NCBI GenBank assembly: GCA_008921705.1
Contig: VFFE01007127.1
Coordinates: 131,550-195,549, forward strand
DNA from: Burhinus oedicnemus
Taxonomy: Eukaryota; Chordata; Aves; Charadriiformes; Burhinidae
DNA: 64,000 bases
Reading direction: 5' to 3'
A program made the translations under genes and the position numbers. Positions 49,985-63,239 of the stretch are shown here, piece by piece; position 1 is the first letter of the stretch, and the number at the start of each line of letters is the position of its first letter. Under the pieces are notes generated by a model. It was not told the DNA's origin. It saw only the letters and a program-made list of their open reading frames with translations, and did not search any database.

Positions 49985-50110
49985 GTGTTTTACAAATAGC
50001 TGCGGAGGGAGTGTAGCAATGCTCCGGGGAGGGGGGGGGAGAATATTTTTAACCCCATTTTACAGAAGTGGGAACTGAGGCATGCACTTTTCCACAGAAG
50101 GATATTGGCC
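49985..50110 (-). mobile_element. MIR-type SINE fragment
   Basis: The plus strand shows 'gttttacaaatagc' and 'aaccccattttacagaagtg', then 'ggaactgaggcatgcac', the antisense of the MIR core ('cctcagttcc', 'tgtaaaatgggg', then the tail). A G run interrupts it at about 50,028-50,040. Confidence 0.65.
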
Positions 50111-53100
50111 AGAAACACTTCTGAATTCTTGCAGGATAACTTCCAGCAGAGATCCTCACTTCCAGAAGAAACGTACGCTTATTCCAAACTACAGTGGTCA
50201 CAGTGTTGTGTCCCGGCCAATTTTCTCACGTAAACAGATTGGTGAAATGGTGGGGAAGAGTGGTTTCTCTTCAGGTTTTGTTAATTTTAGCCTGAGAAAG
50301 TCATGAAGGAAATACCTGAGAACTACAGGCAAGTTTGTAGGAGGTAATTAAACACCCAGCTCAACTTCCCTTCCAACTCAGAAAAGCTTCACATTCTTCT
50401 GTAGACATCTACAACTCTATTTTTGCACTTGGTTCTAGCCTGACCTTTCATTGCACTGTTTTGTTCCAAAGTCAAACACTCCACATCTTCAAAATGAGGG
50501 CATTTTTCTTTAAAACATGACCAAAATTTCATTTTCCTCTTTAAAACATGCAAAGACCCAACTGATTTTTGGTGGGTTCAAATGCACACAAAGCCGCTTT
50601 GTCCTGCCCCTCCCAGGCCTGCCATCCCCCGCAACAGAAACCTCCCGCTTGACACCAGCACTTGGGATGCCAAGAGACCTCAAATTTGAGTAACGAAATC
50701 CCTTAGCTGTTTCCACTTGTACAAAGAACAACCGCTGCAAAGAGCTCTTCTAAGGAGAGCCGCTCCAGAAACACCACACAACGCTCGTCCTCCCGGAGGA
50801 TGCACCCCCTTAAGGAACAGGCATCACCTCTCCATTCTTCCCCATGCCCAGCCAGCTCAGCACCCGTAACTTGGTCCTCTGCAGCTGATACAACCCCGTG
50901 CGGCTGTAGGGCCTCCCAGGGAGTTTAGCGGATTTCCACCCCTGGGGCAATAGGGTGGTAACTGCAAATCACCAGCCCGTTACCGAGTCACAGCTGACCC
51001 AGCCCAGCAGCTGCTCTGGCTTTACAGCTGGTGGGTCCCATCCCAGTGCTTTCCGAAATGTGTGAACTGTACGAAACATCTTGATTTTTAAGTTCTATTC
51101 AACTCATTTTAGCCCCATCTTCCGTTTTTCTATAGCTTTTATTTATGTTAGTAAATCTCCCCAGAAAGGAACAAACCCAAAAAAACCTGAATAAAGGGCA
51201 GGAGGGAACACAGGAAACCCGTGGGTGGCTATTTAAAGAGTCAGCGATGCCTCATGGAAAACTAAACACATTCCCGTTAGTGACAAACCCGCTGCTTTGG
51301 CCCCGGGTCACTCGCTGCAGCCCTTGGGGTCCTCACTGCCTCACCCCAAAGAGCAGGGAATGGGGAGAGCCTTTCTGTCCGACACCTTTTCCTGCGCATC
51401 TCCCAGCAGCTTGAGGCAGGAGGAACCAGCCAAAAGTCCAGGGCCCAGGGTGTCCCTCCTAAACCCCCTGAAAGCTCCTAGAAGCTCGCCAGGTTTCGCA
51501 GCCTGTTTCGTGAACCCCATACCCCACTACCTAAATAACAACCACTCATTCGCCTTCACCAGATGAAATAGCTGGAGATGGCATGCCAGCACTTCCAGCC
51601 GCGACGCAGACCTCTAACGCATTCACCCCACAACTTAGCTTACTATGTTACTTTTGGGGAGCACGCATCCAGTCACACACTTAGCTAGTTGGCCTTTTAC
51701 CCCAAGACCGCACCCTACCCTGAGTGGGGAACACAACCAGCTCACAACACAACACCCCTTGGGACCCTTCGTCACCACTGGCTCACGGTTCATTATGATA
51801 TTGGTGATATATGGGGCTATCACGAGAATAACCATACACTTGAAGATCAAGGTGGCCAGTCCATTTATACCCAAGACTTAAATCTATTAGTAATTCCTAC
51901 GAAAAGTGCCAGTAGGTGGTTACAGAATTAACATTTGTGTCTGGTTTGTGCTTTTTGAGTTCTGCAAAGTAGTGAATCGCCCTTCAGGAGAGACCATCTA
52001 AACAATGTAGAAGTTGGATTTCAATCTGGACGTAGGAGCGTGGCAGTAAAGACTTCAGGGAACTACTATGCTTAAAACCAGGCTTGCTGGGAAAAGGGCC
52101 AGGCTCAATTTTATTGGATTCTCCTGAGGTTTCCCCTCTAAACTACATCACCAAATGAGGGCTCAGCAAACCCCTGCAGGTCTCAATACATCTGAGAGCA
52201 ACATGAGCGGAGAAACCCAAATCCTATGTCTGAATTCAGCTGGATCCAGCCAATTTTTGACACACCTTGCCCTCCTGCCTAAGATCTGTAGGCCTAAAGG
52301 AGAAGCAGAGCAAACTAGCTGAAACCCCAAAGCTTCCCAGGGCTGCAAAGCCAGAATAACAGTTTAATGAGCAGATGACCCTCCAAAGTCCACGGAAAGA
52401 AAAAGGGAAGGTCTGGATAAGTGGCATGAAAAAGACAACTTAGGATCTGGAGGCAGAGGAGCCGCTGAAACTGAAAACCTCATTTGCACAAAAAAAAAAA
52501 AAGAAAATAAAAGAAAAGAAAGATTTTTACATCATCACTGGATAATAAGGTTCCCACAACACTGAAGATGCTCTACTCTGAGTGTGTACCGGTGGCTGAC
52601 CCCCCTGCTCGCTCCTACAAGCACTTTGTGCGAATGCGAGATGGTACAGGGGCTTCAAGGCAAGGAGGAACAAGCAGTCCTTGCTTACAGCAAGTCCATT
52701 TTGGGAAGGCAGGAAAACTTGATCTCACTCATGTTTCCCTCTTAGTTATCCCTGCTTCAAAGTCACTCAGCAGTTCCCAGAAGGAAAGTGCCCCCAAACC
52801 AAAATTTCCGTACAACTGGAAACAAAAAACCAAAAACAAAAACAGGGTTACCAAAATATCATCTAGGTGTGTTTAAATGGGTTAGTTACTGTTCCTTTTG
52901 GGGAAAAGGCTTCTCAGAAGATTTCCACGCAGTCTCTGCTCAGGGACGCCTCTGCTCATCTCATCCAGCTCTGCCCGGCTGATTGCCTCACTGTACCCTG
53001 CTGCACGTGCAACCCCTGTTCACCTTCTCCGAAACCTCAGAAAAGCGGGCAATAAGCAAAAACTAGCGTTACATGAGTCAGTCACAGCCTGGACTTCCTA

Positions 53101-55689
53101 GGGAGGAAGGGTTGGGCTTGATTCGGGGCTTTGCAAAGAAAATGAGGCAACACAGAGGATAAGGAAGATTTATTGCACATTTACTTTCACCAAATGTTTT
53201 TTGAATGACTGAATAATCCCCTAGTCCCTTTAACACAGGCCCTCCCTGACACACAATGCGTCTTTTGATGCTCATTAAAAGGTTCACCTTATGCAGGCAT
53301 GTAATTAGAGCCGGGCAGGATAAAAATCTCCATTCTGATTATTGCCCCGATTATAGAGACCGAGATCCCAGCTGACTGCACAGCCGGCCTGGGAAAGACC
53401 ACGTTCTTGAATTCAAGTGGTGGCACAGCGGGAGCACTAATCACAACTGTCCTCTTGCAAGGTGGTCTCGGCAGAGCCCAGGAGAGGGAGCACCAGTGAG
53501 AAATCGGGCCAGATTAACGAGCGAAAGGTGGGAAGAATTCAGCGAGTGTAACAGGCAGAATGGAAAACAGGATAAATATTTCCCTGCATCCCAACTGGCC
53601 CTACCAAGTGCAGATCCCAGCAGGGCTGTAAAGATCTACTAACAAGCAGCCTTTTTAAAGTCGGAGACAATGGTGTTGAATGTATATTTTAAATAAATTG
53701 CTTTCCTTTCCAGAGGTTGGGGGTTTTTTTCCGAAGTTTGAACCCCCTTGCCAAGAAACCAAATGCTTCAAAGCGCTTTAGAAACGGTGGGTCTGCTGAA
53801 ACACTTTTTGCGTTCAACACGTGCAGCCAAATGTGGCCAGAAGTTATGACGGCAGAGCCCCTCCGAGCAGAGAGTCAGCAGGAACCTCGGTGATTAGGGG
53901 AGACGGAGGAAGCCGAAGGAAAGCCAGCTTTCCTAACACAGAAGGAGTTACCCGACGTGGCCATGGGACTTCGCTAGTGACGTAGGGCAAGGGAGTTCCC
54001 AGGAGCCCCTCATTAATGACCTGCCACCCAATCAACAGGATGGCCGTGGTGATTTCCCCAGCTGGGATACACTTCCCTGCTCTCTCTGATTACTGCTACA
54101 CCACCCATGTCAGCAATGCCTTATCCCCGCAGCTTGGGAAAGGTTTCTCAACAGCGCTTTTGTTGTTAACTTCTGAATAAATACTATTTTCGAAACCGTT
54201 TCCCTGGGGACTCACCCCACCGGAGCTCCTTAGTAGTCCCCCACATCCGATCATGCTCGCATCCGCTGCAAACTACGCGAGTCGAACACTGAGCTATTCT
54301 GTTGATGGCTGCCGTATATTTTTCAAGAGCAAACTCTAAATATTTCTGCGTTTACTCGCACACCCCCCAGGTCTGCTCTCTCCTCCATTCCCGGCTGCAA
54401 GAACGTGCTTTTGCTCAGACGGGAAAACCAAAGGAGCAGAGCCTGCAGTCCTGTCTCTGCTTTTTCTGCCACACGTGCACCTGGGCAGCCACGCATCAGG
54501 GCAGGGGGGAAAGAAATCTTGTGAAGGTCTCTTGTTAAGGTGCCAAAAGTGCAGTAGAGAAGCTGCAGCGGGACATACAAACGTTTCTGAAATGGATGAA
54601 ACGGAGAAATTAGAAATGCCCATTGCAGATTAGGGTGAAAAGGGTCACTCACAAGGAGTTACGTCCCCTTCCATTGTGCTGCAAGAGCTTCCCCCGGAGA
54701 GCAGAGGGCTCCTCAAAGGCATTTCTCGGGGGCTGCACCACACTTCTGCGTGTGCTCAATGTGTCCCTGAGGACACAGAGCCCAGACCTGCTGCAAGCAG
54801 TTTGGTGGCAACACATTCGTTAATTAATCAACTAGTAACTTCTGGAAGTTTTTTCTTCAATGCACGGTTTACACAAGTCCTGTACAGATTTTGGTTTTCC
54901 TCTCCTTAATAAGGACTGCAGTGAATCCTTCACCAGACCAAGAAGCCCGACAGCAATCGTCGGAGGCAGAAGGCTTTTCTTCTCAAAAGCAAGTCAGGAC
55001 AGCACATACCAAGCCCCACCATGTCCTATACCAGTATCTCTGCATCCTCCAATGAAGGATACTTCTCTAGGGTTGAAAGAAATCGTATTTCCAGGATCCC
55101 TTCAGTTAGACCCATCTGCTAAGCAGAGGAAGGCAGGAAGGAGATGGGGACAACTCATTGAGCGGGCTTTGGAGCCTCTTGACACCTGTGAGCCAAGTGA
55201 GAACCACAACATCCCACACCTCCCAGATCCCACCTATTCTTTTTGAGGAAACGCACTCTGACAGCATTGTGAACGCTCTCCTACAAGAATCAGATCGAAA
55301 AGCTCCTGAAGCGCTGAGACCATGAGAAAAACATGATGGTCCCCAACAAGCCCAAACAGCTTCCTAGGGGATCGCTGAAGCCGAATAAAAGAAAAGAGAG
55401 AGGAGTTATGCCAAAAGGGCTATCAGGACATCCAGACACCGAAGGTTAAAACTGACTCTGCACGCTGACACTAATAATCCTTCAACACCAGGGAAACTAA
55501 AAGCCCGTAAGCTACAGGTTATTCTCTAGCAGCAGAGCAGGGTTTGGATTGTATTGCTCACGCCATAAATCACCGTGTCAGCTGCCCCAGCCATTTCCAC
55601 TCGCCAGAGAGTAACTGGGTAAAAGTGCCAGGCGCTTTCACGATGGTCGGCCAATTAGCTAAAGAACGAGGAAGGGGGGGGGGGTGGAA
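50111..55689. other. Non-coding stretch, probable HIVEP3 intron or 5' region
   Basis: No gene recognised. An A-rich low-complexity run lies at 52,489-52,521. The A/C-rich stretch at 51,530-51,930 reads unlike its surroundings but matches nothing I know. No clear transposon. Confidence 0.45.
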
Positions 55690-56790
55690 ATAAAATCACG
55701 CACGGTGGCTTTTTTCCGGAATAACAATCCACACATTTGCATAGAGCAGCTCAGCGCGCGGCTGCATTTCTGCTCACACCTCTGGGCGCATCAAAAGCAT
55801 TACTGATTTCCATCGAGGAGGACGAAGAAGCTTAAATCGTTAGCGCGCATTTACTCAGACTTAATGCATTTTTAAGGCTGCCTCATTTTTTATGCTCATG
55901 TGCAGGTGCTCAGCAGCAGCGAGAAACACTTAAAAGGGATAAAACGCCCAAAGGGTCAGCCCCAGGTACAGGTTCTCCTTCTCTGCAGCAGCAGGTTCGA
56001 CATCCTCTCCTGCCTGCAGAAGCCCAGCGGATATTTCGGACTCTGGGCTGGGAAAGCCAGCTTGCACGGAGCTCACGCAGGGGTTGTACTCGTACAGCTT
56101 CTCGCTCGCATCACGTGTCACCCAAGAACAACCCCTCCGCTCCCCGCTTGCTTTCCTGTCCCAGTGATAAGGAGGAAATCCGTCCCAGACAGACAGACAG
56201 ACAGACAGACAGCTCACCCCTGCCACATGGTGAAGCCGGCAAAAGTCCGCAGCTCGCAGGACCTTAATGAGAGGTGGCCGCCAATTAAGAGTGGAGCTGC
56301 AGTTGATGCCTGGGCTGGTGCAGGCACCCGGGCTGTCTGGCGGCGGGTCAAGAGAAACAACCCCTCCGTGTTTACAGTGTACAGTAGCCCGCCAGCCAGT
56401 AACTCCCAGTTACTCATGGCAGTGACCTCATCAGCGAGACATGCCCCTGTGTTACAAGTGATCTTAATTACGCCTCATCGGCTGGCTCTTCCCTCTCAGC
56501 ACCGACCACGGCCGATAGAAGAAAAAGTAAATAAAAATAGAGATGTTAAAGGACTTCACCTCCCCACCACCCCCGCCCCCCCCAGCCTGGAGTGAAGGGA
56601 TGAGATTTGTTACCTGCAGATGCCCCCCGCACTGCAGCCGCGGCTCTCCCATGACTCTGCCCGGTGAGAGGTAGGGACCCTGGGACTCCAGGGGGATCTT
56701 CTGCCGGGCTGCAATAGAAAAGGTTAGTTTAAAGCTCCTTATTTGGGCAGTGATGTAAAGGGAAGTTGTTCAGGCAGCGCCACCCCTTTT
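55690..56790. promoter_or_regulatory. CpG-rich stretch next to the large gap; candidate CpG island or alternative 5' exon/promoter
   Basis: A hand count gives about 48 CpG in 1.1 kb, with several GCGC clusters, against only a handful per kb in AT-rich parts such as 25-26 kb. It continues on the far side of the gap (57,440-57,680, about 12 CpG). HIVEP3 has non-coding 5' exons upstream of its large coding exon, and a promoter here would fire leftward. No TATA box or donor site can be assigned. The 231-codon plus frame inside it (55,900-56,595) has no domain and includes a microsatellite, so I do not call it a gene. Confidence 0.35.
56186..56212 (+). repeat. (CAGA)n microsatellite
   Basis: About 6-7 uninterrupted CAGA units. 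Confidence 0.95.
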
Positions 56791-57438
56791 TTTTTTTTTC
56801 TTTTTTTTTTTTTTTTTCCNNNNNNNNNNNNNNNNNNNNNNNNNNNNNNNNNNNNNNNNNNNNNNNNNNNNNNNNNNNNNNNNNNNNNNNNNNNNNNNNN
56901 NNNNNNNNNNNNNNNNNNNNNNNNNNNNNNNNNNNNNNNNNNNNNNNNNNNNNNNNNNNNNNNNNNNNNNNNNNNNNNNNNNNNNNNNNNNNNNNNNNNN
57001 NNNNNNNNNNNNNNNNNNNNNNNNNNNNNNNNNNNNNNNNNNNNNNNNNNNNNNNNNNNNNNNNNNNNNNNNNNNNNNNNNNNNNNNNNNNNNNNNNNNN
57101 NNNNNNNNNNNNNNNNNNNNNNNNNNNNNNNNNNNNNNNNNNNNNNNNNNNNNNNNNNNNNNNNNNNNNNNNNNNNNNNNNNNNNNNNNNNNNNNNNNNN
57201 NNNNNNNNNNNNNNNNNNNNNNNNNNNNNNNNNNNNNNNNNNNNNNNNNNNNNNNNNNNNNNNNNNNNNNNNNNNNNNNNNNNNNNNNNNNNNNNNNNNN
57301 NNNNNNNNNNNNNNNNNNNNNNNNNNNNNNNNNNNNNNNNNNNNNNNNNNNNNNNNNNNNNNNNNNNNNNNNNNNNNNNNNNNNNNNNNNNNNNNNNNNN
57401 NNNNNNNNNNNNNNNNNTTTTTTTTTTTTTTTTTTTTT
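56786..57438. other. 598-N assembly gap flanked by T homopolymers
   Basis: N from 56,820 to 57,417. The left flank is about 33 bases almost entirely T and the right flank about 21 T. The gap lies in the middle of CpG-rich sequence. Open frames made of N-derived X residues are artefacts. Confidence 0.98.
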
Positions 57439-60400
57439 AAGTGATCGCTGCCGTAACAAACTGAAAGCCTGAGCCCTTGCGCTAAAAGGGGGAGACAAAG
57501 TGCTCCTTTCATACGGCTGCAGGCCAGGCGAAAGCATCAGGCAGGCGAGATCCGCAGAGCGTGTCCTTCTTCCACGTGGTGATGGCAAAAGGGCTCCGGT
57601 GGGGTTTGTCCTGGCTCCCAAGGGGGATCCCAGCTCCAGGCAGCCTGAGATGAGGTTGGAGCACGGAGCGAGATAACTCTGGGGTTCAGCCAGGCAGGAG
57701 GGAAGAAGCAGGTCGGGGGTTTTGATAAGAAAGCAGAAGAGTAGCTTTGCATCCCAGGCTGTGTTTACATTTAAAATATATGTGCATATTCAGCAAAATG
57801 TTTTGTGCGTCTTCTGTAGTCGTTAGGAGTGCTACTGTAGATGGGGTTTTACTGGCAAAAATGAGAACTCTTGCCAAGATTAACTTAATTTGCTCAGCTC
57901 ATCAGCTATGTGCTTGATAACCAATTGCCACTATATGGTCAAACATTCTGTTGTGATTACAGCCATACCCTATAGCCGGTAGGGACATCCTACAGCAACT
58001 GCATCTCAGCCCTCCTTTTCTAATGTAGGCTACACAAAAAAAATCACTAGTTGAAAAGAAAAAAATAACAACTTCCCCCCGCCCCCAACCCACTGTTACC
58101 AAGCCTATGTTCCTACCTGACTCCAAACTTTATAAAGTCAGGGTTAAGCCAAAAAAAAAAGGCACTTAATGATGCAATAACGACGACGTGAGGTCTCTGT
58201 GATGGAAAGAATTACGCTGGCAGCCACACGAGAAACTTAGCAGGATGTACTTTTTGGGGTGTACATCAACAGAGTTGTCATTTCACTCAGAAAACACCAT
58301 GTGGCTTTTCAGGAGAATTAATGATTGGAAACCTGCTATCGAAACACCCATCTGGCCCTTCTCCAGCCAGCCACAGAACAAACTCCGCGTAAACTGCATC
58401 CCCAAAATTCTTTTGGTGCTAAAACCTGAGAAAATACTATGTAACACGTGCACTTTCTATGAGGATTTTATTTCCTCAATAGCCCAGTTTCACACCCAAT
58501 TTCAGCTTCTCTCATTCTGAACAGAAATGAGAATTGGAGCGTGATGTAAAAATGTTTCGTAGTTTTATTTGTTTAATTTTGCTCCCATGCTGCCACAGTC
58601 TCCCCGCTCCCTCTCAGCCTGAGTAACTTTGGTGTAAGCAGGTGCAGTTGCTTAAGGTCTTTAAGGAATTGCACGGATGCAGTCAGACACTGGATACACT
58701 AATGGGCCCACAAGGACTCTCAACCAGTGCGTGTGGAATGGCCTCTACCCTCCCAAACCTCACTTGATAAACACTGAAATTGGGTGTGTTTCCCCCTCAA
58801 ATGAAATTTCATGTCGGGCTGGCTGCAACTACAAAGCTTCTCCGTCCCAGTCGCTGGGGTTACAGCCCCAGCTGCAAATCCAGTTTGCTCCCAGCCAGAG
58901 AGAGCAGATCGCATCCGGAGCTCTGCACAGACCGACTCTGATGGGCCAAAATCAGTAAAAACAGGTTTGTCACTTAAAGGCCAGCTAACGCAACCCGGAC
59001 TGAGCCGGGGGACTCAATATGGCAAGGCATCCACTTTCTTCATCGAATTGGACTTGAGTACTTGGATGGGCGTGTAATAAACTAAACACAGCTCACGGGA
59101 GCACAGACAGAAATGCAAGGACCCCTAATCAGAAGCAAAAGCAGCGTCTCAGTTACTCCATGCCCCAGCGGGGAAAAATCAGTTATATCTCGGTTATTGT
59201 GCAAGGCCTCAGATTCCAGCAGCAGCCTCACGATGGCTATGATTTTACTAGGCCAGACAGACAGATTGTCTCCTCCGGACATGTCTACTATCTTCCTTCC
59301 TTTCTTTGTGCATGGGGATGAACTGAGAGCTGGCTGTGAGAAGTGCTTATTAAAATACCACCTTCCAGTCCAAAAGGGCGAGGGCATCCAGCGTGCCTGG
59401 GAGAGGCTTCAGCACCTCTGCTGCCATGAACCCTCTCTCCTTGGAAGACACAGCCCCAGGAATTCATGAAAATAGTAGCGAGGTGCTAATGTCGCTTTTA
59501 AAGTGCACCACACAGTACCAAACATGGGCACATTTCAGATTTTTAATTTAAAAAAAAAAAAAAACTATAGCTTTTTTTAATTTATTTTTAACCAGCGCCC
59601 TTGATTGCTGCTTATCACACCAAACACCCAAACACCGTCTTTCCAGTTATGGAGATTGATCCCTGCGCTCCAACACCCAAAAAAGTCACAGTATTTTTTC
59701 CCCTGAACGGTACAAACACGGCCATTCAAGGCAATCAACACAAAGGTGTTTGCCTGGTGGCAGCGGCTTTTCGTAGGTGGAAGAGTGCGGTCTTGCTAAT
59801 GGGAAAACGAAAGGCCAGGTTCCCCTGAGACTCCGCTTCCCAACTGCAGGGTCAGGAACGCACGGGGTTAAGTTCAGGCCACAGGTAGGCAGTTTTGTAG
59901 AAATCCTTTGTTAGAAACCAGCATTTAGTCTGGAAAGGGACTGTCCTCAGGTCAAGGATGGTTAAAACAACCACATCTCACTCCCTATTTCAAGGTCAGG
60001 CTCTGCCTCCCCATCCTTCCCCCACCCCTGTTCACCTCAGTGCGGCCCAGGGTGGGCAAAAATTACCCACTGCCTGAAAAGGCCTCTTTGAAACTCTTCC
60101 CACCTCTTTTTTGGGGTTTTGGGGGGTTTTTTTTGGTCTTTTTTTTTGATCTCTATTAGTTTTTCCACCACCCCTGTTGCTGCGCAGGAGTTCCCAGGGC
60201 CGTGCTCCTTGGAGCACCTGCCAGTGCTCCACATGCTTCCAGCTGGTCCCTAACTCATCCCTCTCTTCCCTGCTGCTAAAATGCATTAACAGAAGCAAAA
60301 GCATGGTCAGGACTTTCAGCTTTTCCATACAGGCGACTGCTAGAGCTGCCGTTGGAGTCATAGAGCAGGAAAGGAGGCTCCCCCTAAAGAACCCCTACGC

Positions 60401-60439
60401 TGCAGCGTGGGAAGCGGGGATTTTCATATCAGCTCTCCC
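57439..60439. other. Non-coding stretch
   Basis: The first 250 bases continue the CpG-rich segment. The remainder holds no recognisable gene. A/T homopolymer runs lie near 59.55-59.59 kb and a G/T-rich run near 60.10-60.15 kb. Confidence 0.5.
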
Positions 60440-60530
60440 CCGGATTTACTATGCAGCTATCAACAAGTCACCTCACCTTTCTGTCTCAAAGTCTTCCCGA
60501 ACGGGGAAACCGTCTGGGGACTGACAAACG
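60440..60530 (+). mobile_element. Possible MIR-type SINE fragment
   Basis: The segment 'caacaagtcacctcaccttt' followed by 'ctgtctcaaagt' and 'cgaacggggaaaccg' follows the order of the MIR core ('gcaagtcacttcacctctct', 'tcagtttcc', 'aaaatggggata'). Confidence 0.5.
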
Positions 60531-60999
60531 CTGTTGTGTGTTTTGTCTTTTTTTTAAAGACCCTACGTCCAAGTACAAGCCACCGCGCTCCTGATTGAAG
60601 AGGGGACGGGAAATATGGTTTTCATGTCATCCTTCCCCTCAGGAAGGCTGGAGCAGCAGAAACCTGTGACTCAAACGTATTTCAGACATATTTAACAACC
60701 TGAACTGTAAATCCCCAAAAGTGAAACGAGATCTTCAGATGCTTTAGGCACAGTCAGCGCCACCGACAAGCCCTGAGCTCCCCCTGCTTTTGGAAATCCC
60801 ACCAGGCACGTTTCCTGAGGTGTGTTTATTTTGAACAGCCTGACCCCCAGAAGCCCACGTCCCTTTTCGGCTGTCACATCAGCACTCGGAAGCTCGATGC
60901 TCACTGAAGGGCAGCACCTGTTGGGCTGCCTGGGAGCCTTGGTGCCCCTGGGCCATGGCTCAGCTCTGCCCAGCTCACCTCGGTCCTGGACCTCAGGCA

Positions 61000-61080
61000 C
61001 CGCAGGAGCTGTGCCTCTCACTTCCCACATCTGCAAGATGGGAATAACAGCATTCCTTAACTCAGAAGGTCCCTGTGCTC
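61000..61080 (+). mobile_element. Possible MIR-type SINE fragment
   Basis: The segment 'gtgcctctcacttcccac' followed by 'atctgcaagatgggaataac' and 'agcattcctta' resembles the MIR core. Boundaries are unclear. Confidence 0.5.
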
Positions 61081-63239
61081 GTTAAACATTTTAAAAGCAT
61101 GCGGGAGAATCTTCAATTATCCAAAAATCACTGCAAAGTTTCATTATTATTCCAACACTTACATTAAAGACACATGTCCTGGTAAGTAGCAGGCAGGAGG
61201 AATCATTATGCTAATTTTAGACAGAGCATCTGCTCAATGTTAAATCTGAAACTTTGTCTTGAAGAAATAATTTAAATTATTTTTCTTCAGAATTGACATT
61301 TGTCAAACAATATGTTGCGAATAGAAATCGCAGCCAACTATGAGTAATGCGAGCGAGCACACGTACTCCACCATGGCGAAAAGCGCTCGGGGAGAGAGGT
61401 TGCTGCATTTTGGCATGGCAGGAATTGATGAGGAAAATGGCCAGGCTGACGAGCTTCCTGCCTCGCTGCCTCCGCCAGCTTCTGCCAGTGGCACAGACCC
61501 TCGCCTTGGGTCTGCCCGTGCCCCTTCCTTCTACCGTCACCCCCAGCAGCCGAGGGTCCCCCAGCCTGCCAGCTCCCTGCCTGCCTCCCAGGTCGTGCCC
61601 AGCATCTCCCAGGGAGAGAGAGGGGTGGTGGGAAACCTGGGACCTCTCCCTTCAGCCATAGGTGCACCTATAGAGCCCAAATGGCCTCAAGCAATGCTTG
61701 TTGTGCTGCTGGAATAAACTACGTACATATCTTCAAGCACTTTCTTACCTTATTTTTCTTTTTTTGCACAAGCACCTGAGCAGCTTCCCACTCGCCAAAC
61801 CCGGTTTTGCAAGGTAGGAATGGACAGGAGATAACGTCTTCCGAGCTGTTAGTGTGGGCACTCTCCGTTTCCAGCTCTGTCTGCCCTGGGGGAAGAGACT
61901 CCCCTACCTTCCAGCAGGTTTTTTGCCCTTCCCTTCTGTTTTTCCATACAACCTTCCGATTACTTTTAGGCCAGTCTTTTCCAGCGTGCCTGGGGAGCCC
62001 TGGGGATCCGGAGGCAGCTTCTAAGAGTTTTGTGAGTTGTAACTAAGAAAAGCAAACCCAGCGCCTGGAAGCTTAAATTTGCTATGCAAATGACTGCACC
62101 CCGCTGGAAAAATGTCAGATTTACAAATCAAAAAAAAAAAAAAAAGGTTGGAAACCACCGACATAGACCAATATATGGTAAACACCCCAATAACCACATC
62201 ACCACACGTGAAACAAGGTATTACAGAGTAGGTCCACACCTAGCAGAATGGGTGTCTATACATAACGAGTGTTAATTTCAAAATTAAATAAGCATTTTTA
62301 CCATATATTTTGAATATATATATTTTGTATACACAAGAGTCATCTCCCCCCCCCAAAACACTGCAAAAATAAAAGTTCCATTTTGCTTTTAAGAAGTTAA
62401 AAGGTCACAAATTGCCATCTCAGTGTCTGCTGGATAAGGTCGTCTGAATTCTGCCTAGCAGAGATCCTAAGCCCCATTAGAAATTGCTCATCTCGAACAT
62501 CCTAAATGCCCGTTTGTAAAACCAGCCGCCGATCCCCGAGCCGTCTCCTTTTCATCAGTACCATATGTATATAGTTCACAAGTATTTGTCAGCGTTTTAG
62601 GCAAAAGATGTCATAGAAATGGCCATCAAACTTCAGTCATGCTGCCTAAAACCTCTTTCTCCTTAATTTTGACCCTGACAACGCTTTTCAAGTAATCACA
62701 ATCATTCATGACTCTGAAATTCTCAACTGTCCCATGTAAATGTCCTGCTTAGGTTCATTTCACCTTAAACATCGCACGGCAAAGGATGCCCTCACCATGA
62801 ATTCCCAAGCAGGGAGAACCTCCGAGGCCTCCAGGAGGCAGGGAGCAAAAGCCATATGCGGCTACCAGCAGTGAGATGGGGCTGCCGAGCACCAAACAGG
62901 AAACCAAGCAAAAGAAATTAATAACTAACAGAAGTATAAATAAAATACTCAAAGGGTGGGGGAGGTAATAGGGAAAAAAAACAACCAACACACACCCTGG
63001 AGAAAGCCTGTGTGTAAATGGAAACACAGGGCTTGACCTTCCACCAGTGCGGATCCTTTCACTCCCAGTTTACTCCAGCACGAGTGAGGACTGAGTAACA
63101 CCCAAAACTTTTTTGCTCCACCCTCCCTCATCCCGTTGCCTTTGCTATCTGGTCGCACCAAACCATTGACCACCACCAGCGGAGAGTGGTCCAGCCAAGG
63201 CAGCCCGCTCTGGAGTTTGGGACAAACAGGGTGGTACAT
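61081..63239. other. Non-coding stretch
   Basis: No gene recognised. An A run lies at 62,130-62,145, TA-rich sequence at 62,305-62,335 and a C run at 62,347-62,356. The overlapping open frames at 61.3-61.7 kb are compositional. Confidence 0.5.

Noticed and set aside
51635..51881. Possible mitochondrial insertion or retroviral fragment suggested by the composition
   Set aside because: Neither strand gives a recognisable mitochondrial gene, LTR pair or retroviral motif.
55900..56595. 231-codon plus-strand open frame
   Set aside because: It runs through a (CAGA)n microsatellite and CpG-rich DNA, shows no domain or conserved composition, and several other frames are open nearby, so it is a compositional artefact.
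56739..57621. Long open frames across the N gap
   Set aside because: They consist mostly of N-derived unknown residues and homopolymer translation.
15582..62091. Octamer (ATGCAAAT/ATTTGCAT) sites at 15,582, 16,846, 55,735 and 62,084
   Set aside because: About two such 8-mers are expected by chance in this length, and more in AT-rich DNA; scattered positions give no cluster.
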